Assembly (NCBI RefSeq): GCF_026130165.1
Contig: NZ_JAIHOM010000015.1
Location: forward strand, 1 to 58,991
Length of the DNA stretch: 58,991 nucleotides
Direction: 5' to 3'
From: Spirulina subsalsa FACHB-351
GTDB lineage: Bacteria > Cyanobacteriota > Cyanobacteriia > Cyanobacteriales > Spirulinaceae
The stretch's first letter is position 1; each line of letters opens with the position of its first letter. Below the pieces are notes generated by a model. The model saw only the letters and a program-made list of their open reading frames with translations, was not told where the DNA came from and did not search any database. This document shows positions 45,883 to 55,188 of this stretch, piece by piece. A program made the translations under genes and the position numbers.

Positions 45883-47490
45883 TTATATAAACGCCTGAAT
45901 GTCTTGATCAAGCGAGGCTTTAGAGCTTAACAAAATGTTACAGGCTAAACCTTGGGCTATAGGCATCTGACCATAGGAAAATACCCAAGGCAGATCAGAG
46001 GGCTTATGATGATGAAACCAATCAAGCACATATGGACTACCGTAAATAGCAAGGGCCTTAATTTGCTGGGTTCTTAAGAATCTTTTAAATAAATGTTCAA
46101 ATTCCGGGGTCAAGCCAGCATGGCCTCGGAAAGGATTGCCTCGAATAAACACCTGTAAAATTAGGGGGATATGTTCGGGACAAGAAAAGGTGGACAAAAG
46201 TTCCTGATCAACGCAGTAGGGACTGTAGCCCAATTGTCGAGGCCGAGCAAGAGCGGGAGCTTGTTCCGTTAGGATGTCCTGACACTTAAAGCGATCGCCT
46301 ACTAGCAATAAATTCAGCCCCCCGTGGGGAATAGGTGGCACGGTATAGGGCAAATTCCCCCCCCACTGCATAGACTCCCGTAGAATTTCCTCCACCGTTG
46401 CCGTTGCTTCGGGGGTAGCCACGGCACTTAAATTTAAGGGAATGCCCGCCTCCTGTTTTTTCGGGGAGGAAAATAACCCGAGTTTTTCCTTGGCCCGTTG
46501 AATGCGTTGCCAAGACTCTTGAATGCGACTCACCGCAATGCGCCCCCCTTCCACGGCTCGTAAAATCCCGGCGAGGGCGATTTCTGGATGGGGGGGCATG
46601 AGGAGGATATCGGCCCCGGCTTCCACAGCCCGAATACAAACCTCCTCCGCTGCGGCAAATTGGGCTACACCAGCCATCACGAGGGCATCGGTGACAATTA
46701 ACCCCTCAAAGCCCAGTTTGTGCCGTAATTGCCCTGTTAGGATGGGCTGAGAGAGGGTGGCGGGGGACTCGGCATCCCAGGCGGGAATGAGGAGATGAGC
46801 GGTCATCACCGTATCGACTCCGGCCGCGATCGCTTTTTGAAAGGGGGGAATTTCCAACTCGGCCAAGCGTTGGGTGCTGTGGGGGAGGACAGGCAAGGTT
46901 AAATGGGAGTCCGTCGCTGTATCCCCGTGACCGGGGAAGTGCTTGGCGGTGGTTAAAATGGGGTACTCTTGGCAGCCCGTAATAAAGGCTGTCGTCAGGG
47001 CTTCCACTTGTTCCCGCGTTGAGCCAAAAGCCCGGACATTAATCACGGGATTCTCGGGGTTATTATTGACATCCACCACGGGGCCGAGCAGCCAATTTAA
47101 GCCCAAGGCTACAGCTTCCTGAGCAGTGATTTGACCCATTTTGCGGGCATAGTCTTGGGCTAACTGGGCGTTGGGGATGGCGCTGAGGGTCATGGGGGGA
47201 GGGAACCAAGTGGCACCGGGGAAGCGATGGCCGACCCCTTCCTCAATGTCCGCCGCTAAGAGGAGGGGGGTTTTCGCCCAGGCTTGAAGTTGTTGCGATC
47301 GCACAGCCAACTCGACCGCCGTCCCCCCCAACAAAATCACACCGCCCACATTGAGACGGCTTAACCAATCTTCTAACTGGGCGGCTGTGGCTTCCCATTG
47401 GGGGTAACGGATCTGCTGGTCAAACCAATGGCCAGAAGCCCGTACCACAATCATCTGTCCAATTTGTTCAACGAGGGAGGGATGAGGCAT
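45883..47490 (-). CDS. nagZ: Glycoside hydrolase family 3, beta-N-acetylhexosaminidase-like
   Basis: 535 residues from the ATG at 47490, which overlaps the stop of rbfA (TAATG); an upstream start at 47508 is less likely. The NagZ motif KHFPGHGDTATDSHL (His/Asp dyad) is at about 160-180 and the nucleophile-type region in VTDALVMAGVA at about 240-250. It should remove N-acetylglucosamine from muropeptides during peptidoglycan recycling. The C-terminal 180 residues form an additional alpha/beta domain often present in cyanobacterial members. No signal peptide is visible, in line with a cytoplasmic enzyme. Confidence 0.88.
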   Translation of the reverse strand: MPHPSLVEQIGQMIVVRASGHWFDQQIRYPQWEATAAQLEDWLSRLNVGGVILLGGTAVELAVRSQQLQAWAKTPLLLAADIEEGVGHRFPGATWFPPPMTLSAIPNAQLAQDYARKMGQITAQEAVALGLNWLLGPVVDVNNNPENPVINVRAFGSTREQVEALTTAFITGCQEYPILTTAKHFPGHGDTATDSHLTLPVLPHSTQRLAELEIPPFQKAIAAGVDTVMTAHLLIPAWDAESPATLSQPILTGQLRHKLGFEGLIVTDALVMAGVAQFAAAEEVCIRAVEAGADILLMPPHPEIALAGILRAVEGGRIAVSRIQESWQRIQRAKEKLGLFSSPKKQEAGIPLNLSAVATPEATATVEEILRESMQWGGNLPYTVPPIPHGGLNLLLVGDRFKCQDILTEQAPALARPRQLGYSPYCVDQELLSTFSCPEHIPLILQVFIRGNPFRGHAGLTPEFEHLFKRFLRTQQIKALAIYGSPYVLDWFHHHKPSDLPWVFSYGQMPIAQGLACNILLSSKASLDQDIQAFI

Positions 47491-47903
47491 TATTCTTCCT
47501 CGCCCCATTCATCTTCTGTCTCAAATTCCCCCTCAAACCCGTCCTCGGGATGGTTTTGGTTAATTTGGTTGAGTAAGTTCAACATCCGATCTCCCCGTTC
47601 AATGGAACGATCTTCGAGAAAAATCACCTCGGGAGTGCGTCTTAAACGGATGCGGTGTCCGAGTTCCCGGCGGACGTAACTGGTGGAGGATTTCAACCCG
47701 GCCATAGTTTCGGCTCTCGCTTCGTCGGTGCCGTAAATACTGACAAAAATCTTGGCGTGTTGTAAGTCTCCGGATACGTCTACATCGGTGACGCTGACCA
47801 TGCCTGCTCCTACACGGTCATCTTTAATGCCATTAAATAATAACTGGCTAACTTCGCGTTTAATCAGCGAGGAAACGCGAGAAACACGACGACTGGTAGC
47901 CAT
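47490..47903 (-). CDS. rbfA: Ribosome-binding factor A
   Basis: 137 residues. RbfA matures the 30S subunit. [51 protein letters not shown] and [29 protein letters not shown] are diagnostic. The acidic C-terminal tail (DEWGEEE) is typical of cyanobacterial RbfA. Its stop overlaps the nagZ start. DUF751 lies upstream on the same strand, as in other cyanobacteria. Confidence 0.96.
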   Translation of the reverse strand: MATSRRVSRVSSLIKREVSQLLFNGIKDDRVGAGMVSVTDVDVSGDLQHAKIFVSIYGTDEARAETMAGLKSSTSYVRRELGHRIRLRRTPEVIFLEDRSIERGDRMLNLLNQINQNHPEDGFEGEFETEDEWGEEE

Positions 47904-48067
47904 AATTTTAGTCCTCTTGAAAGAATCAATGCTGGGGTTCGTGGTTTAGGGGGCTTTGTTTCTTCACTCCTGACTGGGGGTTTATTGCCGTTCAAGATGC
48001 GATCGCCACAGTAACCCGTTTCTAGTGTGACACAATCCCCGGTAAAAGGGGATGAGGCCTCTAGATC

Positions 48068-48271
48068 CTAGACCCCACCCAGTCCTAACATTCCCCGCAG
48101 GGTGAGCAGGACAAACACCCCTCCCCCTAGGACAATGCCTAAAAGGGCGATCGCACTGACCGGATTTTTCAACAAGGGCTTTAACCAGCCAAAAATGGAG
48201 AAAAAGATCCCTAAAGTAAAAGTGATAAAGTAACGAGGATAGCGCGAGACGTTTTCCCAAAAATCCTTCAT
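48068..48271 (-). CDS. ycf33: DUF751 / Ycf33-like membrane protein
   Basis: 67 residues with the DUF751/Ycf33 pattern: MKDFWENVSRYPRYFITFTLG, then two membrane segments (about 22-32 and 38-60). Related plastid proteins are of unknown function. It lies 164 bases upstream of rbfA on the same strand, an order conserved in cyanobacteria. Confidence 0.9.
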   Translation of the reverse strand: MKDFWENVSRYPRYFITFTLGIFFSIFGWLKPLLKNPVSAIALLGIVLGGGVFVLLTLRGMLGLGGV

Positions 48272-48379
48272 GGCGGCAGCAAAAAATAGGGTTTTAATCT
48301 AGGACTGTTCGGGCATTGTATCGCATTCTTGCCCCTGGGCAAATGCACCATTGGAAGGAACACAGGAGAACTTGAACAG

Positions 48380-49156
48380 ATGCCGGAATATAGCTTATTT
48401 CTGCTTTTGGGGGGCTTGCTCTCAGGACTTTTAGCCGGATTATTGGGCATTGGGGGGGGCGTGATTCTCGTTCCCATCCTCGTGGCGTTAAATTATCAAC
48501 CTGTACAGGCTACGGCTACGAGTACCCTGGCCATTCTCTGCACCTCCACCTCGGGCAGTATCCAAAATTGGCGCATGGGGTACCTCGATTTCCGCCGAGT
48601 CTTAGCTTTAGAAGGGCCGGCTTTAATCACGGCTCAACTGGGGGTCTTTATTGGCGATCGCATTGCCCCCCACCTTCTCCTCGCCGCCTTTGGTGGTCTA
48701 CTGTGGCTCAATATCTATCTGGTCATGTTGCGCAAAAAACTGGTTCAACAAGCCCCCGATCAGAAAACCTCCCCCCGAATTTCTCCCCTTCTCGCCCGTT
48801 TAGGCACAGGAGCCGCCGCCGGACTCCTAGCGGGCTTATTCGGCATCGGGGGCGGTGTGATCATGGTTCCCTTTCAAATTTTGTTACTAGGAGAACCGAT
48901 TAAAATTGCCATTCAAACTAGCCTAGGAGTGATTGTCATTACCACCTTTTCCGCTTGTTTAGGTCATGCTTACTATGGCAATGTGCTATGGATTCCGGGC
49001 TTACTCCTAGGGGCTGGGGGACTCATCGGCGCTCAAATTAGCACCCGTTATTTACCCCGCCTACCGGATCACGTGGTTGATCTTTCTTTTCGCTCCCTTT
49101 TAGCGCTCTTATCCCTATACTTTTTCTGGCGCGCTTGGCAGATTTATCCCGGTTAA
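48380..49156 (+). CDS. TauE/SafE-family membrane permease
   Basis: 258 residues from the ATG at 48380, which has a good AGGAG site 9 bases ahead; a TTG at 48329 would add 17 unlikely residues. Two similar halves are visible, each with a glycine-rich motif: LLGIGGGVILVP at the start and LFGIGGGVIMVP in the middle. Eight membrane segments are expected. Family members export sulfite, sulfoacetate or related organic anions. The substrate is unknown. Confidence 0.9.
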   Translation: MPEYSLFLLLGGLLSGLLAGLLGIGGGVILVPILVALNYQPVQATATSTLAILCTSTSGSIQNWRMGYLDFRRVLALEGPALITAQLGVFIGDRIAPHLLLAAFGGLLWLNIYLVMLRKKLVQQAPDQKTSPRISPLLARLGTGAAAGLLAGLFGIGGGVIMVPFQILLLGEPIKIAIQTSLGVIVITTFSACLGHAYYGNVLWIPGLLLGAGGLIGAQISTRYLPRLPDHVVDLSFRSLLALLSLYFFWRAWQIYPG

Positions 49157-49646
49157 GGAGGGAAGACAAACCATCACTAATCTCTCGCAAGTCATGGGTT
49201 ATGATTCTAGAAAACAACCCCCAATTCCCTACTCCCAATTCCTAATTGTCAATTCTCCTTTATCAGAGGAAAACTGTATTTAAAGATACAGCAGGACAAG
49301 ACAAAAGGATAGACAATGGAGGAATTTGTGCATAGATTGGGAGAACCTCTCAAGATAGCCGAAATCTTTAGGTGAACAAGAAATTACGATATAAGGCTAG
49401 ACTTTGGAGCTAAACTTTGACATATTAAATCAGTTAATTGTATAAGTTCAGAGTCCATAGTATGGGGTTTAATCAATCTGTCGTCCGTCAATTACGATCC
49501 TTCCTAAGTGATCGTCAACTTCGGTCTAGAAGCCTATTAGGACTTGAACAGTGTGTCACAAATCTCCCCTCGGGGAGTGACTCTGAACCCGCCTTTCTGT
49601 TCAAATCTGTTCCCAGAACGTGCCAGAATTTTGAGAAGTGTCTTCA
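49157..49646. promoter_or_regulatory. Upstream region of amt
   Basis: No gene or RNA beyond the NtcA-like site is recognised in this stretch. It contains a -10-like AGACAAT near 49311, an AT-rich leader, and a short dispersed TTGTCAATT element near 49234. A short TTG-started frame at 49438-49650 overlaps the amt start and is not supported. Confidence 0.5.
49276..49289. promoter_or_regulatory. NtcA-like binding site upstream of amt
   Basis: GTA, eight bases TTTAAAGA and TAC form a perfect GTA-N8-TAC. It lies about 360 bases ahead of the amt start, with a possible -10 (TAGACA) about 20 bases after it. NtcA is the cyanobacterial nitrogen regulator that activates amt genes. About one such 14-mer is expected by chance in 4 kb, so location is the main support. 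Confidence 0.5.
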
Positions 49647-51143
49647 ATGATGTCTAAATCAACCAAAACACCCAGACAACGGACTCGGCAGAGATCCGAG
49701 TCCTCCCCTCTTCTGCGGGAAAACCACTATCTCCAGTCAGTCCAGTGGTTATTGAATCGGTTTTCGCCTTACTGGTTAGCTTGTATTCCCTTAGTGGCCA
49801 TTTTAGTGGTGCTGTGGGATGGCGTAGCCGTTGCTCAACACCTCTATGACTTGGATGAAATGGATCTCACGGATCCCGCCTATCTGAAAGGCACCTTAGA
49901 TGTGATCTTCATCCTAGCCTCGGCCATCTTGGTGATTTTCATGAATGCCGGATTCGGGATGTTGGAAACCGGATTCTGTCGTCAGAAAAACGCCGTTAAC
50001 ATTTTGACCAAAAACCTGATCGTGTTTGCGATCGCCTCCATTGCTTACTGGGCCGTGGGTTTTGCCTTCATGTACGGCTCCGTGGAAAACAATTTCATTG
50101 GTCTACAAGGCTTTTTCCTCGCCAGTGATGACCCCGCCACCTATGGGTTAGATCCCTTCCCCGAAGGTCTACCCATTTCCGTTTCCTTCCTGTTTCAAGT
50201 CGCCTTCGCGGGGACTGCCGCCACCATCGTTTCCGGTGCCGTAGCGGAACGGGTGAAATTCTTGGACTTCCTGATTTTCAGCATCCTCCTCGTCGGCATC
50301 TCCTACCCCATCACGGGACACTGGGTATGGTCCGATGGGTGGTTAGCTGACATGGAATTTCATGACTTCGCCGGGTCCACCGTGGTTCACTCCGTCGGGG
50401 GTTGGGCTGCCTTAATGGGTGCGTCTATCCTCGGCGCTCGTCGCGGCAAATATACCGAAGATGGCAACATCAACGCCATCCCCGGCCATAACATGAGTAT
50501 TGCCACCTTGGGCTGCTTAATCCTCTGGATTGGCTGGTTTGGCTTTAACCCCGGTTCCGAATTAGCCGCCACCCCCAACGTGGCCTACATTGCCGTTACA
50601 ACCAACTTAGCCGCCGCCGCCGGGGGCATTACCGCCACCATCACCTCCTGGACCAAAGATGGCAAACCTGACCTTTCCATGGTCATCAACGGCATCTTAG
50701 CGGGTCTGGTGGGCATTACCGCCGGGTGTGATGATGTGTCCTACTTAAGCGCCGTGATTATCGGCGGCATTGCCGGGGTGCTGGTAGTCTTCTCCGTCGG
50801 CTTCTTCGACAAAATCAAGATTGATGACCCCGTAGGGGCTACCTCAGTTCACTTGGTTTGTGGAATGTGGGGAACCATTGCCGTGGGTCTGTTTGGCAGT
50901 GCCAATCTTGGGGTTCAATTATTAGGCATTGTCAGCATTGGCGGTTTTACCGTTCTCTTTGCCAGCATTGTCTGGTTTGCCCTGAAATTCACCTTGGGGA
51001 TTCGCGTATCCGAAGAGGAAGAGTTCAAAGGGTTGGATATCGGGGAACACGGTATGGAAGCCTACAGTGGCTTTGTGACGCAAACTGACACCTTTGCCGG
51101 GGGAAGTCCCTTGGGCATTAGTGGCAGTAGTGATATACAGTAG
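49647..51143 (+). CDS. amt: Ammonium transporter
   Basis: 498 residues from the ATG at 49647; a GTG at 49638 is also possible. Eleven membrane segments, ammonium-selective pore motifs [18 protein letters not shown] and the twin histidines in [14 protein letters not shown] and [18 protein letters not shown]. The N-terminal 35 residues are basic and precede a segment ending in AVAQH, which is likely a signal peptide. It takes up ammonium when nitrogen is limiting. The NtcA-like site upstream suggests nitrogen control. Confidence 0.95.
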   Translation: MMSKSTKTPRQRTRQRSESSPLLRENHYLQSVQWLLNRFSPYWLACIPLVAILVVLWDGVAVAQHLYDLDEMDLTDPAYLKGTLDVIFILASAILVIFMNAGFGMLETGFCRQKNAVNILTKNLIVFAIASIAYWAVGFAFMYGSVENNFIGLQGFFLASDDPATYGLDPFPEGLPISVSFLFQVAFAGTAATIVSGAVAERVKFLDFLIFSILLVGISYPITGHWVWSDGWLADMEFHDFAGSTVVHSVGGWAALMGASILGARRGKYTEDGNINAIPGHNMSIATLGCLILWIGWFGFNPGSELAATPNVAYIAVTTNLAAAAGGITATITSWTKDGKPDLSMVINGILAGLVGITAGCDDVSYLSAVIIGGIAGVLVVFSVGFFDKIKIDDPVGATSVHLVCGMWGTIAVGLFGSANLGVQLLGIVSIGGFTVLFASIVWFALKFTLGIRVSEEEEFKGLDIGEHGMEAYSGFVTQTDTFAGGSPLGISGSSDIQ

Positions 51144-51203
51144 TCACGCTCAAGATGGGGGGGAGTTCCCCCCTAGATATCTGTCTCAAGATTACAAGTC
51201 AAT

Positions 51204-51263
51204 CTACCTTTTGCCTTAGAATGTTCAGAAGAATGCAACATCTCGGTAAAAGGTAGTTTTTTT
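51204..51263 (+). terminator. Long-loop hairpin with U-run after amt
   Basis: CTACCTTTTGCC pairs with GGTAAAAGGTAG, one G-U pair, around a loop of about 29 bases, followed by seven T. It lies 60 bases after the amt stop and before the GDSL gene. It may be a terminator of amt or the 3' end of a small RNA. Confidence 0.7.
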
Positions 51264-51303
51264 ACAGTCGTTTTTGTGATCCGTATGGTCTGGGAGAGAA
51301 TCT

Positions 51304-52140
51304 GTGTCCGCCCAATTTAAGCGCTATTCTCAGTTGTCGTTGTTTTCTCTGGCAGCCAATGGCTTGCTGTTATTAGTGTTAGGCTTACTCTGGCAACGGG
51401 ATGGGGCCGTCTCAGAGGTGGCTTTAGCCAGTTTTTCGGGAGCGTCGATGCAGCTATTGGCTAAAACTCCCATTCCCTCAGATGTGGGTCAACAACATAA
51501 GTTAAATTATCAACAGTGGGTAGACTTATTAGGCCAAGAAGCGGCCGTTATTGCAGACAAACGACCGGAAAATTTAGCCATTTTGTTGGGGGATTCCATC
51601 ACCCTCTGGTTTTCTAAGGACTATCTACCGGGGAACTACACCTGGTTGAATCAGGGAATTTCGGGCGAGAATACGGTGGGGTTGTTGCGACGGCTGAACT
51701 TATTAGATACTACCCAACCGCAGGTTATTTATGTGATGATTGGCATTAATGACATTTTGCGGGGAACGGGGGATGAGACGATTTTAGCCAATCACCGCTT
51801 AATTGTGAGTCACTTAAAGCGATCGCACCCCAGAAGCCGGATCGTTCTCCAGTCGATTTTACCCCACAGTGCAGAACAAGCCACTTGGGAAGGGCGCGAT
51901 CGCCTGCTGAAAATCCCGAACCAGCGCATTCGTAACCTCAACCGTCAATTAGAAGCGATCGCCAAAAACGAGCAGATTTACTTCCTCGATCTTTACCCTC
52001 TCTTCGCCGATGCCCAAGGCAACTTAAAAATAGAACTCAGCACCGACGGTTTACACTTAAATGGAGAAGGTTACAAAGTCTGGTCTACTGCCCTACAAAT
52101 TTTTAATCAAGTCACCCATCAACGAACCGCCGGACGTTAG
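51304..52140 (+). CDS. GDSL/SGNH hydrolase
   Basis: 278 residues from a GTG at 51304. A membrane or signal segment lies near 12-30 (SLFSLAANGLLLLVLGLLW), then a SGNH hydrolase: block I LLGDSITLWF (Ser), block II NQGISGENTVGL, block III MIGINDILRG (Asn), block V DGLHLNGEGY (Asp/His). It is probably an exported or membrane-anchored esterase acting on lipids or carbohydrate esters. No operon partner is obvious. Confidence 0.88.
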   Translation: MSAQFKRYSQLSLFSLAANGLLLLVLGLLWQRDGAVSEVALASFSGASMQLLAKTPIPSDVGQQHKLNYQQWVDLLGQEAAVIADKRPENLAILLGDSITLWFSKDYLPGNYTWLNQGISGENTVGLLRRLNLLDTTQPQVIYVMIGINDILRGTGDETILANHRLIVSHLKRSHPRSRIVLQSILPHSAEQATWEGRDRLLKIPNQRIRNLNRQLEAIAKNEQIYFLDLYPLFADAQGNLKIELSTDGLHLNGEGYKVWSTALQIFNQVTHQRTAGR

Positions 52141-52263
52141 CTTTCCCTTGGGAAAATTACCTTTCCATTGAGACAATCCATAAAAACAATAAACATTCAA
52201 TTGAAAATTCTCACATTAAATGAGAAAATCGGTCACACAGTAAGAACATTTTAACCCAAATTT

Positions 52264-53475
52264 ATGGATACTAAAGCCTTTAAAAGAACCCTAAACCAAT
52301 CCGACAAATATCATCGTAAAGGATTTGGACATCAAGAAGAAGTCACCGGACTATTAAACAGCGAATATCAAAGTAATTTAATCCAAGAAATACGTCAGCA
52401 AAACTATACCCTCCAACGGGGCAATGTTACCATTCGACTCGCCGAATCCTTTGGCTTTTGTTGGGGAGTAGAACGCGCCGTTGCAATGGCCTATGAAACC
52501 CGCCAACACTTCCCCTCAGAACGTATTTGGATCACCAACGAAATTATTCATAATCCCGAAGTAAACGAACGTTTACGCCAGATGAATGTCGGATTTATTC
52601 CCGTGGAACAAGGAATTAAAGACTTCTCCATAGTTGAAGCAGGAGACGTAGTAATTTTACCCGCCTTTGGGGCTAGCGTCTCAGAAATGCAGCTTTTAAA
52701 CGATAAAGGTTGCACCATTGTTGATACTACTTGCCCTTGGGTTGCTAAAGTTTGGAACTCCGTAGAAAAGCACAAAAAACGCGACTATACCTCCATTATT
52801 CACGGCAAATATAAACACGAAGAAACCGTAGCCACCAGTTCCTTCGCAGGCAAATATTTAGTCGTCTTGAACTTAGAAGAGGCCGAATATGTGAGCCACT
52901 ACATCCTGAATGGGGGCGACAAACAAGAGTTTTTAACCAAATTTGCCCATGCCTACTCCGAAGGGTTTGATCCTGACATTGATTTAGAACAGATTGGCAT
53001 TGCCAATCAAACCACCATGCTCAAAAGTGAAACCGAATCCATCGGCAAACTCTTTGAAAAAACCATGCTCAAAAAGTATGGCCCCACCGCCTTAAACGAG
53101 CATTTTATGAGCTTTAACACCATTTGCGATGCCACCCAAGAACGTCAAGATGCCATGTTTGGCTTAGTGGATGAACCCTTAGATTTAATGGTCGTCATTG
53201 GGGGATATAATTCCTCGAATACAACCCATTTACAAGAAATTGCCATCGAGAAAAATATTCCCTCTTATCACATCGACTGTGCCGATCGAATTAAAGCCGG
53301 GAATACTATTGAACATAAACCCCTCGGACAAGATTTAGTCCTGACTGAAAATTGGCTACCCGAAGGGGAAATAGTCGTCGGGGTAACATCCGGCGCTTCC
53401 ACTCCCGACAAGGCCGTTGAAGCCGTGATTGAGAAGATTTTCGCCATTAAATCCGCCACTCCCGCCCTCGTTTAA
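52264..53475 (+). CDS. ispH: 4-hydroxy-3-methylbut-2-enyl diphosphate reductase
   Basis: 403 residues, the long cyanobacterial/plant form. IspH makes IPP and DMAPP in the last step of the MEP pathway. The three [Fe-S] cysteines are in [10 protein letters not shown] (66), DTTCPWVAK (157) and NTICDATQ (about 290), and GKYKHEE and [10 protein letters not shown] are present. The N-terminal 50 residues are a family-typical extension. The start is the ATG at 52264. Confidence 0.96.
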   Translation: MDTKAFKRTLNQSDKYHRKGFGHQEEVTGLLNSEYQSNLIQEIRQQNYTLQRGNVTIRLAESFGFCWGVERAVAMAYETRQHFPSERIWITNEIIHNPEVNERLRQMNVGFIPVEQGIKDFSIVEAGDVVILPAFGASVSEMQLLNDKGCTIVDTTCPWVAKVWNSVEKHKKRDYTSIIHGKYKHEETVATSSFAGKYLVVLNLEEAEYVSHYILNGGDKQEFLTKFAHAYSEGFDPDIDLEQIGIANQTTMLKSETESIGKLFEKTMLKKYGPTALNEHFMSFNTICDATQERQDAMFGLVDEPLDLMVVIGGYNSSNTTHLQEIAIEKNIPSYHIDCADRIKAGNTIEHKPLGQDLVLTENWLPEGEIVVGVTSGASTPDKAVEAVIEKIFAIKSATPALV

Positions 53476-53491
53476 GCCTATTTCTGGATAG

Positions 53492-53530
53492 AATAATCCC
53501 CCATGCTCCTCTAGGAGGTGGGGGATTATT
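53492..53530 (+). terminator. Intrinsic terminator after ispH
   Basis: AATAATCCCCCA and TGGGGGATTATT, with an inner CTCCT/AGGAG stem, form a strong hairpin 17 bases after the ispH stop. There is no long T-run, but the stem is symmetric and AT-ended, so it may stop transcription from both sides. Confidence 0.75.
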
Positions 53531-53544
53531 GCTGGGATCTCATG

Positions 53545-53595
53545 GGGTTTGACATCCGCCCCGCCGTAAACGGACGGGGATTCCATCTATTTCAA
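53545..53595 (+). mobile_element. IS200/IS605-type left-end hairpin (solo)
   Basis: GGTTTGACATCCGCCCCGCCG, TAAACGGACGGGGATTC and CATCTATTTCAAC match the layout of the site at 13.58 kb. No tnpA or tnpB follows. It is a remnant or a domesticated hairpin, just before the CARF gene end. Confidence 0.5.
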
Positions 53596-53662
53596 CAGGT
53601 CAAAAATTGACAATTGTTGAAATACTCGATGGGGTAAAGGGAAAATGGCGATCGCACCGCCC

Positions 53663-54610
53663 CTAGAAAATACGACCCAGACGTTCCCGCAATTCAGTCG
53701 CTGCGGCTTTCAGGTGTTCTGGGGTGTATCCTGTTGTTTCAATGGAAACAGCAATATGAGATTGATCACTCTCATGCAAATGGAGCCAAAGCACTTTACG
53801 CCCATCATCTAAATCCCGTGGTGAACCTTTAACCCCATTTTTAGGAGCAGAAAAGGCTTGAGCATCAAAACGAACTAAATCAACCCAAGGTAAGTCTTGC
53901 AGAATTTTCTCAACTTTTTTCCAACTTTTTGGACGATGATGACCTTGTTTTTCCCCTTGCACTTGAATCACTGGATTACGAGATCGTCCCGATTCGGGGA
54001 GTTTGCTGCCATAGTTACGCTGAACCCGTCCTTCCGGTTGCCCACTGGTGTTAATATAGGGTAAATAGACTAAAGCCTTATAGGCTTCGTGAATATAGCA
54101 AACAGGCACACCCAAAGCATTTCCCACCAATCCCATCACCATCGTTTGTGCTTTAAATCCCCCCGTTGCTGCTAAAGTGACAATTCCATCCGCTTGTTGA
54201 ATCCGTTCCCGAAGGAGACTGGCCATTTGTTCTAATGCCGAACCCGATTCATCCAGTTCATAATTAATATCAGGAATCGGTTCAATATCAACATAATTCT
54301 GTTCGAGGCAGGTTTTAAAGTAATTTTGTAAAACTTCTGCACATTCTTGACCGGAGGGAGTAGCCGAGTGGAGGAGAAGAATGCGATCATTTTTATCTGG
54401 ATCAAGTCGCCACAGGGTATTAGTTTCTGCACTAATCAGTTCTAATTCAGCCGTTTTCATCCACGTTAAAGGTTGATCAATGCTGTTGAAAATGCGTTGA
54501 TCTTCAAACTTATTTTTGTTTGTAACCCAAGGACGTTTTTGCTCATTGGGTAGATCGCGATCGGAGTTTGTGCGTAGGGATGTGCCTACAGTCATAATGA
54601 TAGTTTGCAT
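53663..54610 (-). CDS. CARF protein of APE2256 type (type III CRISPR accessory)
   Basis: 315 residues. The N-terminal half is a CARF (Cas_APE2256) fold: IIMTVGTSLRTN at the start, the LHSATPSGQEC strand-loop, and TLAATGGFKAQTMV, which bind cyclic oligoadenylate in family members. Residues 200-315 form a separate domain (KKVEKILQDLPWVDLVRFD, VLWLHLHESDQSHIAVSIETTGY) that I could not assign; no HEPN RxxxxH motif is visible. It may be an effector domain or a ring-nuclease-like partner. It lies 14 bases downstream of the truncated HEPN ORF. Confidence 0.8.
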   Translation of the reverse strand: MQTIIMTVGTSLRTNSDRDLPNEQKRPWVTNKNKFEDQRIFNSIDQPLTWMKTAELELISAETNTLWRLDPDKNDRILLLHSATPSGQECAEVLQNYFKTCLEQNYVDIEPIPDINYELDESGSALEQMASLLRERIQQADGIVTLAATGGFKAQTMVMGLVGNALGVPVCYIHEAYKALVYLPYINTSGQPEGRVQRNYGSKLPESGRSRNPVIQVQGEKQGHHRPKSWKKVEKILQDLPWVDLVRFDAQAFSAPKNGVKGSPRDLDDGRKVLWLHLHESDQSHIAVSIETTGYTPEHLKAAATELRERLGRIF

Positions 54611-54624
54611 AGCTTTACAGTGCT

Positions 54625-54729
54625 TTATTTATTAGCTTTTTGGGCTTGAGAACTGGCTGTTTTAACAGCTACTTTAATTTTATTGACTTCTTGATTAAGT
54701 CGAGCGATTAAAACATTATATTTACTCAT
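54625..54729 (-). pseudogene. Truncated HEPN-domain ORF after the MNT gene
   Basis: 34 codons beginning MSKYNVLIARLNQEVNKIK, with its ATG overlapping the TGA of the MNT gene (ATGA at 54726-54729). The sequence resembles the first helix of HEPN/HepT-like toxins (LIARL...EVxxIKxAV), which normally reach 110-150 residues and hold an RxxxxH motif. Here the stop comes before any such motif, so the toxin would be dead. The residue match is a visual comparison, not a search result. Confidence 0.5.
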
Positions 54730-55085
54730 AATTCTTGACCTTGCAAAATCGCCGCTAAAATTTCTGGTCTAGCCGATTGTACTTCTACTAAATCAATCTC
54801 AAATTCACTCAAACCCAAAAGCTTCGATACTGCTTTAAAATAGCTCTTTTCTGGCAGATTCCAAACCGCTAAATCAATATCAGAGTTTTCGTGAAATGTA
54901 GGACTGAGTAATGAGCCAAATAGGACAATGCGAGAGGCTCTAAACTCAGTTTTGAGCATTGCTGCTGCTTGTTGAGCAATTTCTAAACCATGAATTCGAC
55001 GTTTTTCGAGTGCTATGCTGTGTTTGTGTTGCCATTGCTGGGCAGATACAATATATTGCTGCATTTTTTGAATTGAGATGTTCAT
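54726..55085 (-). CDS. MNT-type nucleotidyltransferase (antitoxin-like)
   Basis: 119 residues. The minimal nucleotidyltransferase core is visible: IVLFGSLLSPTFHENSDIDLAVW, with GSxxxP and the DxD of the catalytic site, and EIDLVEVQSARPEI. In HEPN-MNT toxin-antitoxin systems the MNT protein neutralises the HEPN RNase, sometimes by AMPylation. Its stop overlaps the start of a truncated HEPN-like ORF. The module lies between two CARF genes and may have been carried along with the CRISPR accessory block. Confidence 0.85.
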   Translation of the reverse strand: MNISIQKMQQYIVSAQQWQHKHSIALEKRRIHGLEIAQQAAAMLKTEFRASRIVLFGSLLSPTFHENSDIDLAVWNLPEKSYFKAVSKLLGLSEFEIDLVEVQSARPEILAAILQGQEL

Positions 55086-55188
55086 GGGGTGTTTCTTGAT
55101 TTGATCACCTATTGTTTGATTAAATCACTCATTGAGATAGTCCATGCGGATGAAGGGTAAATAGCGGGCGCGATCACTCAATAAGTAT

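Noticed and set aside
49438-49650. Short frame overlapping the amt start
   Set aside because: TTG start, no ribosome site, composition unlike a protein, overlap with amt; read as leader sequence.
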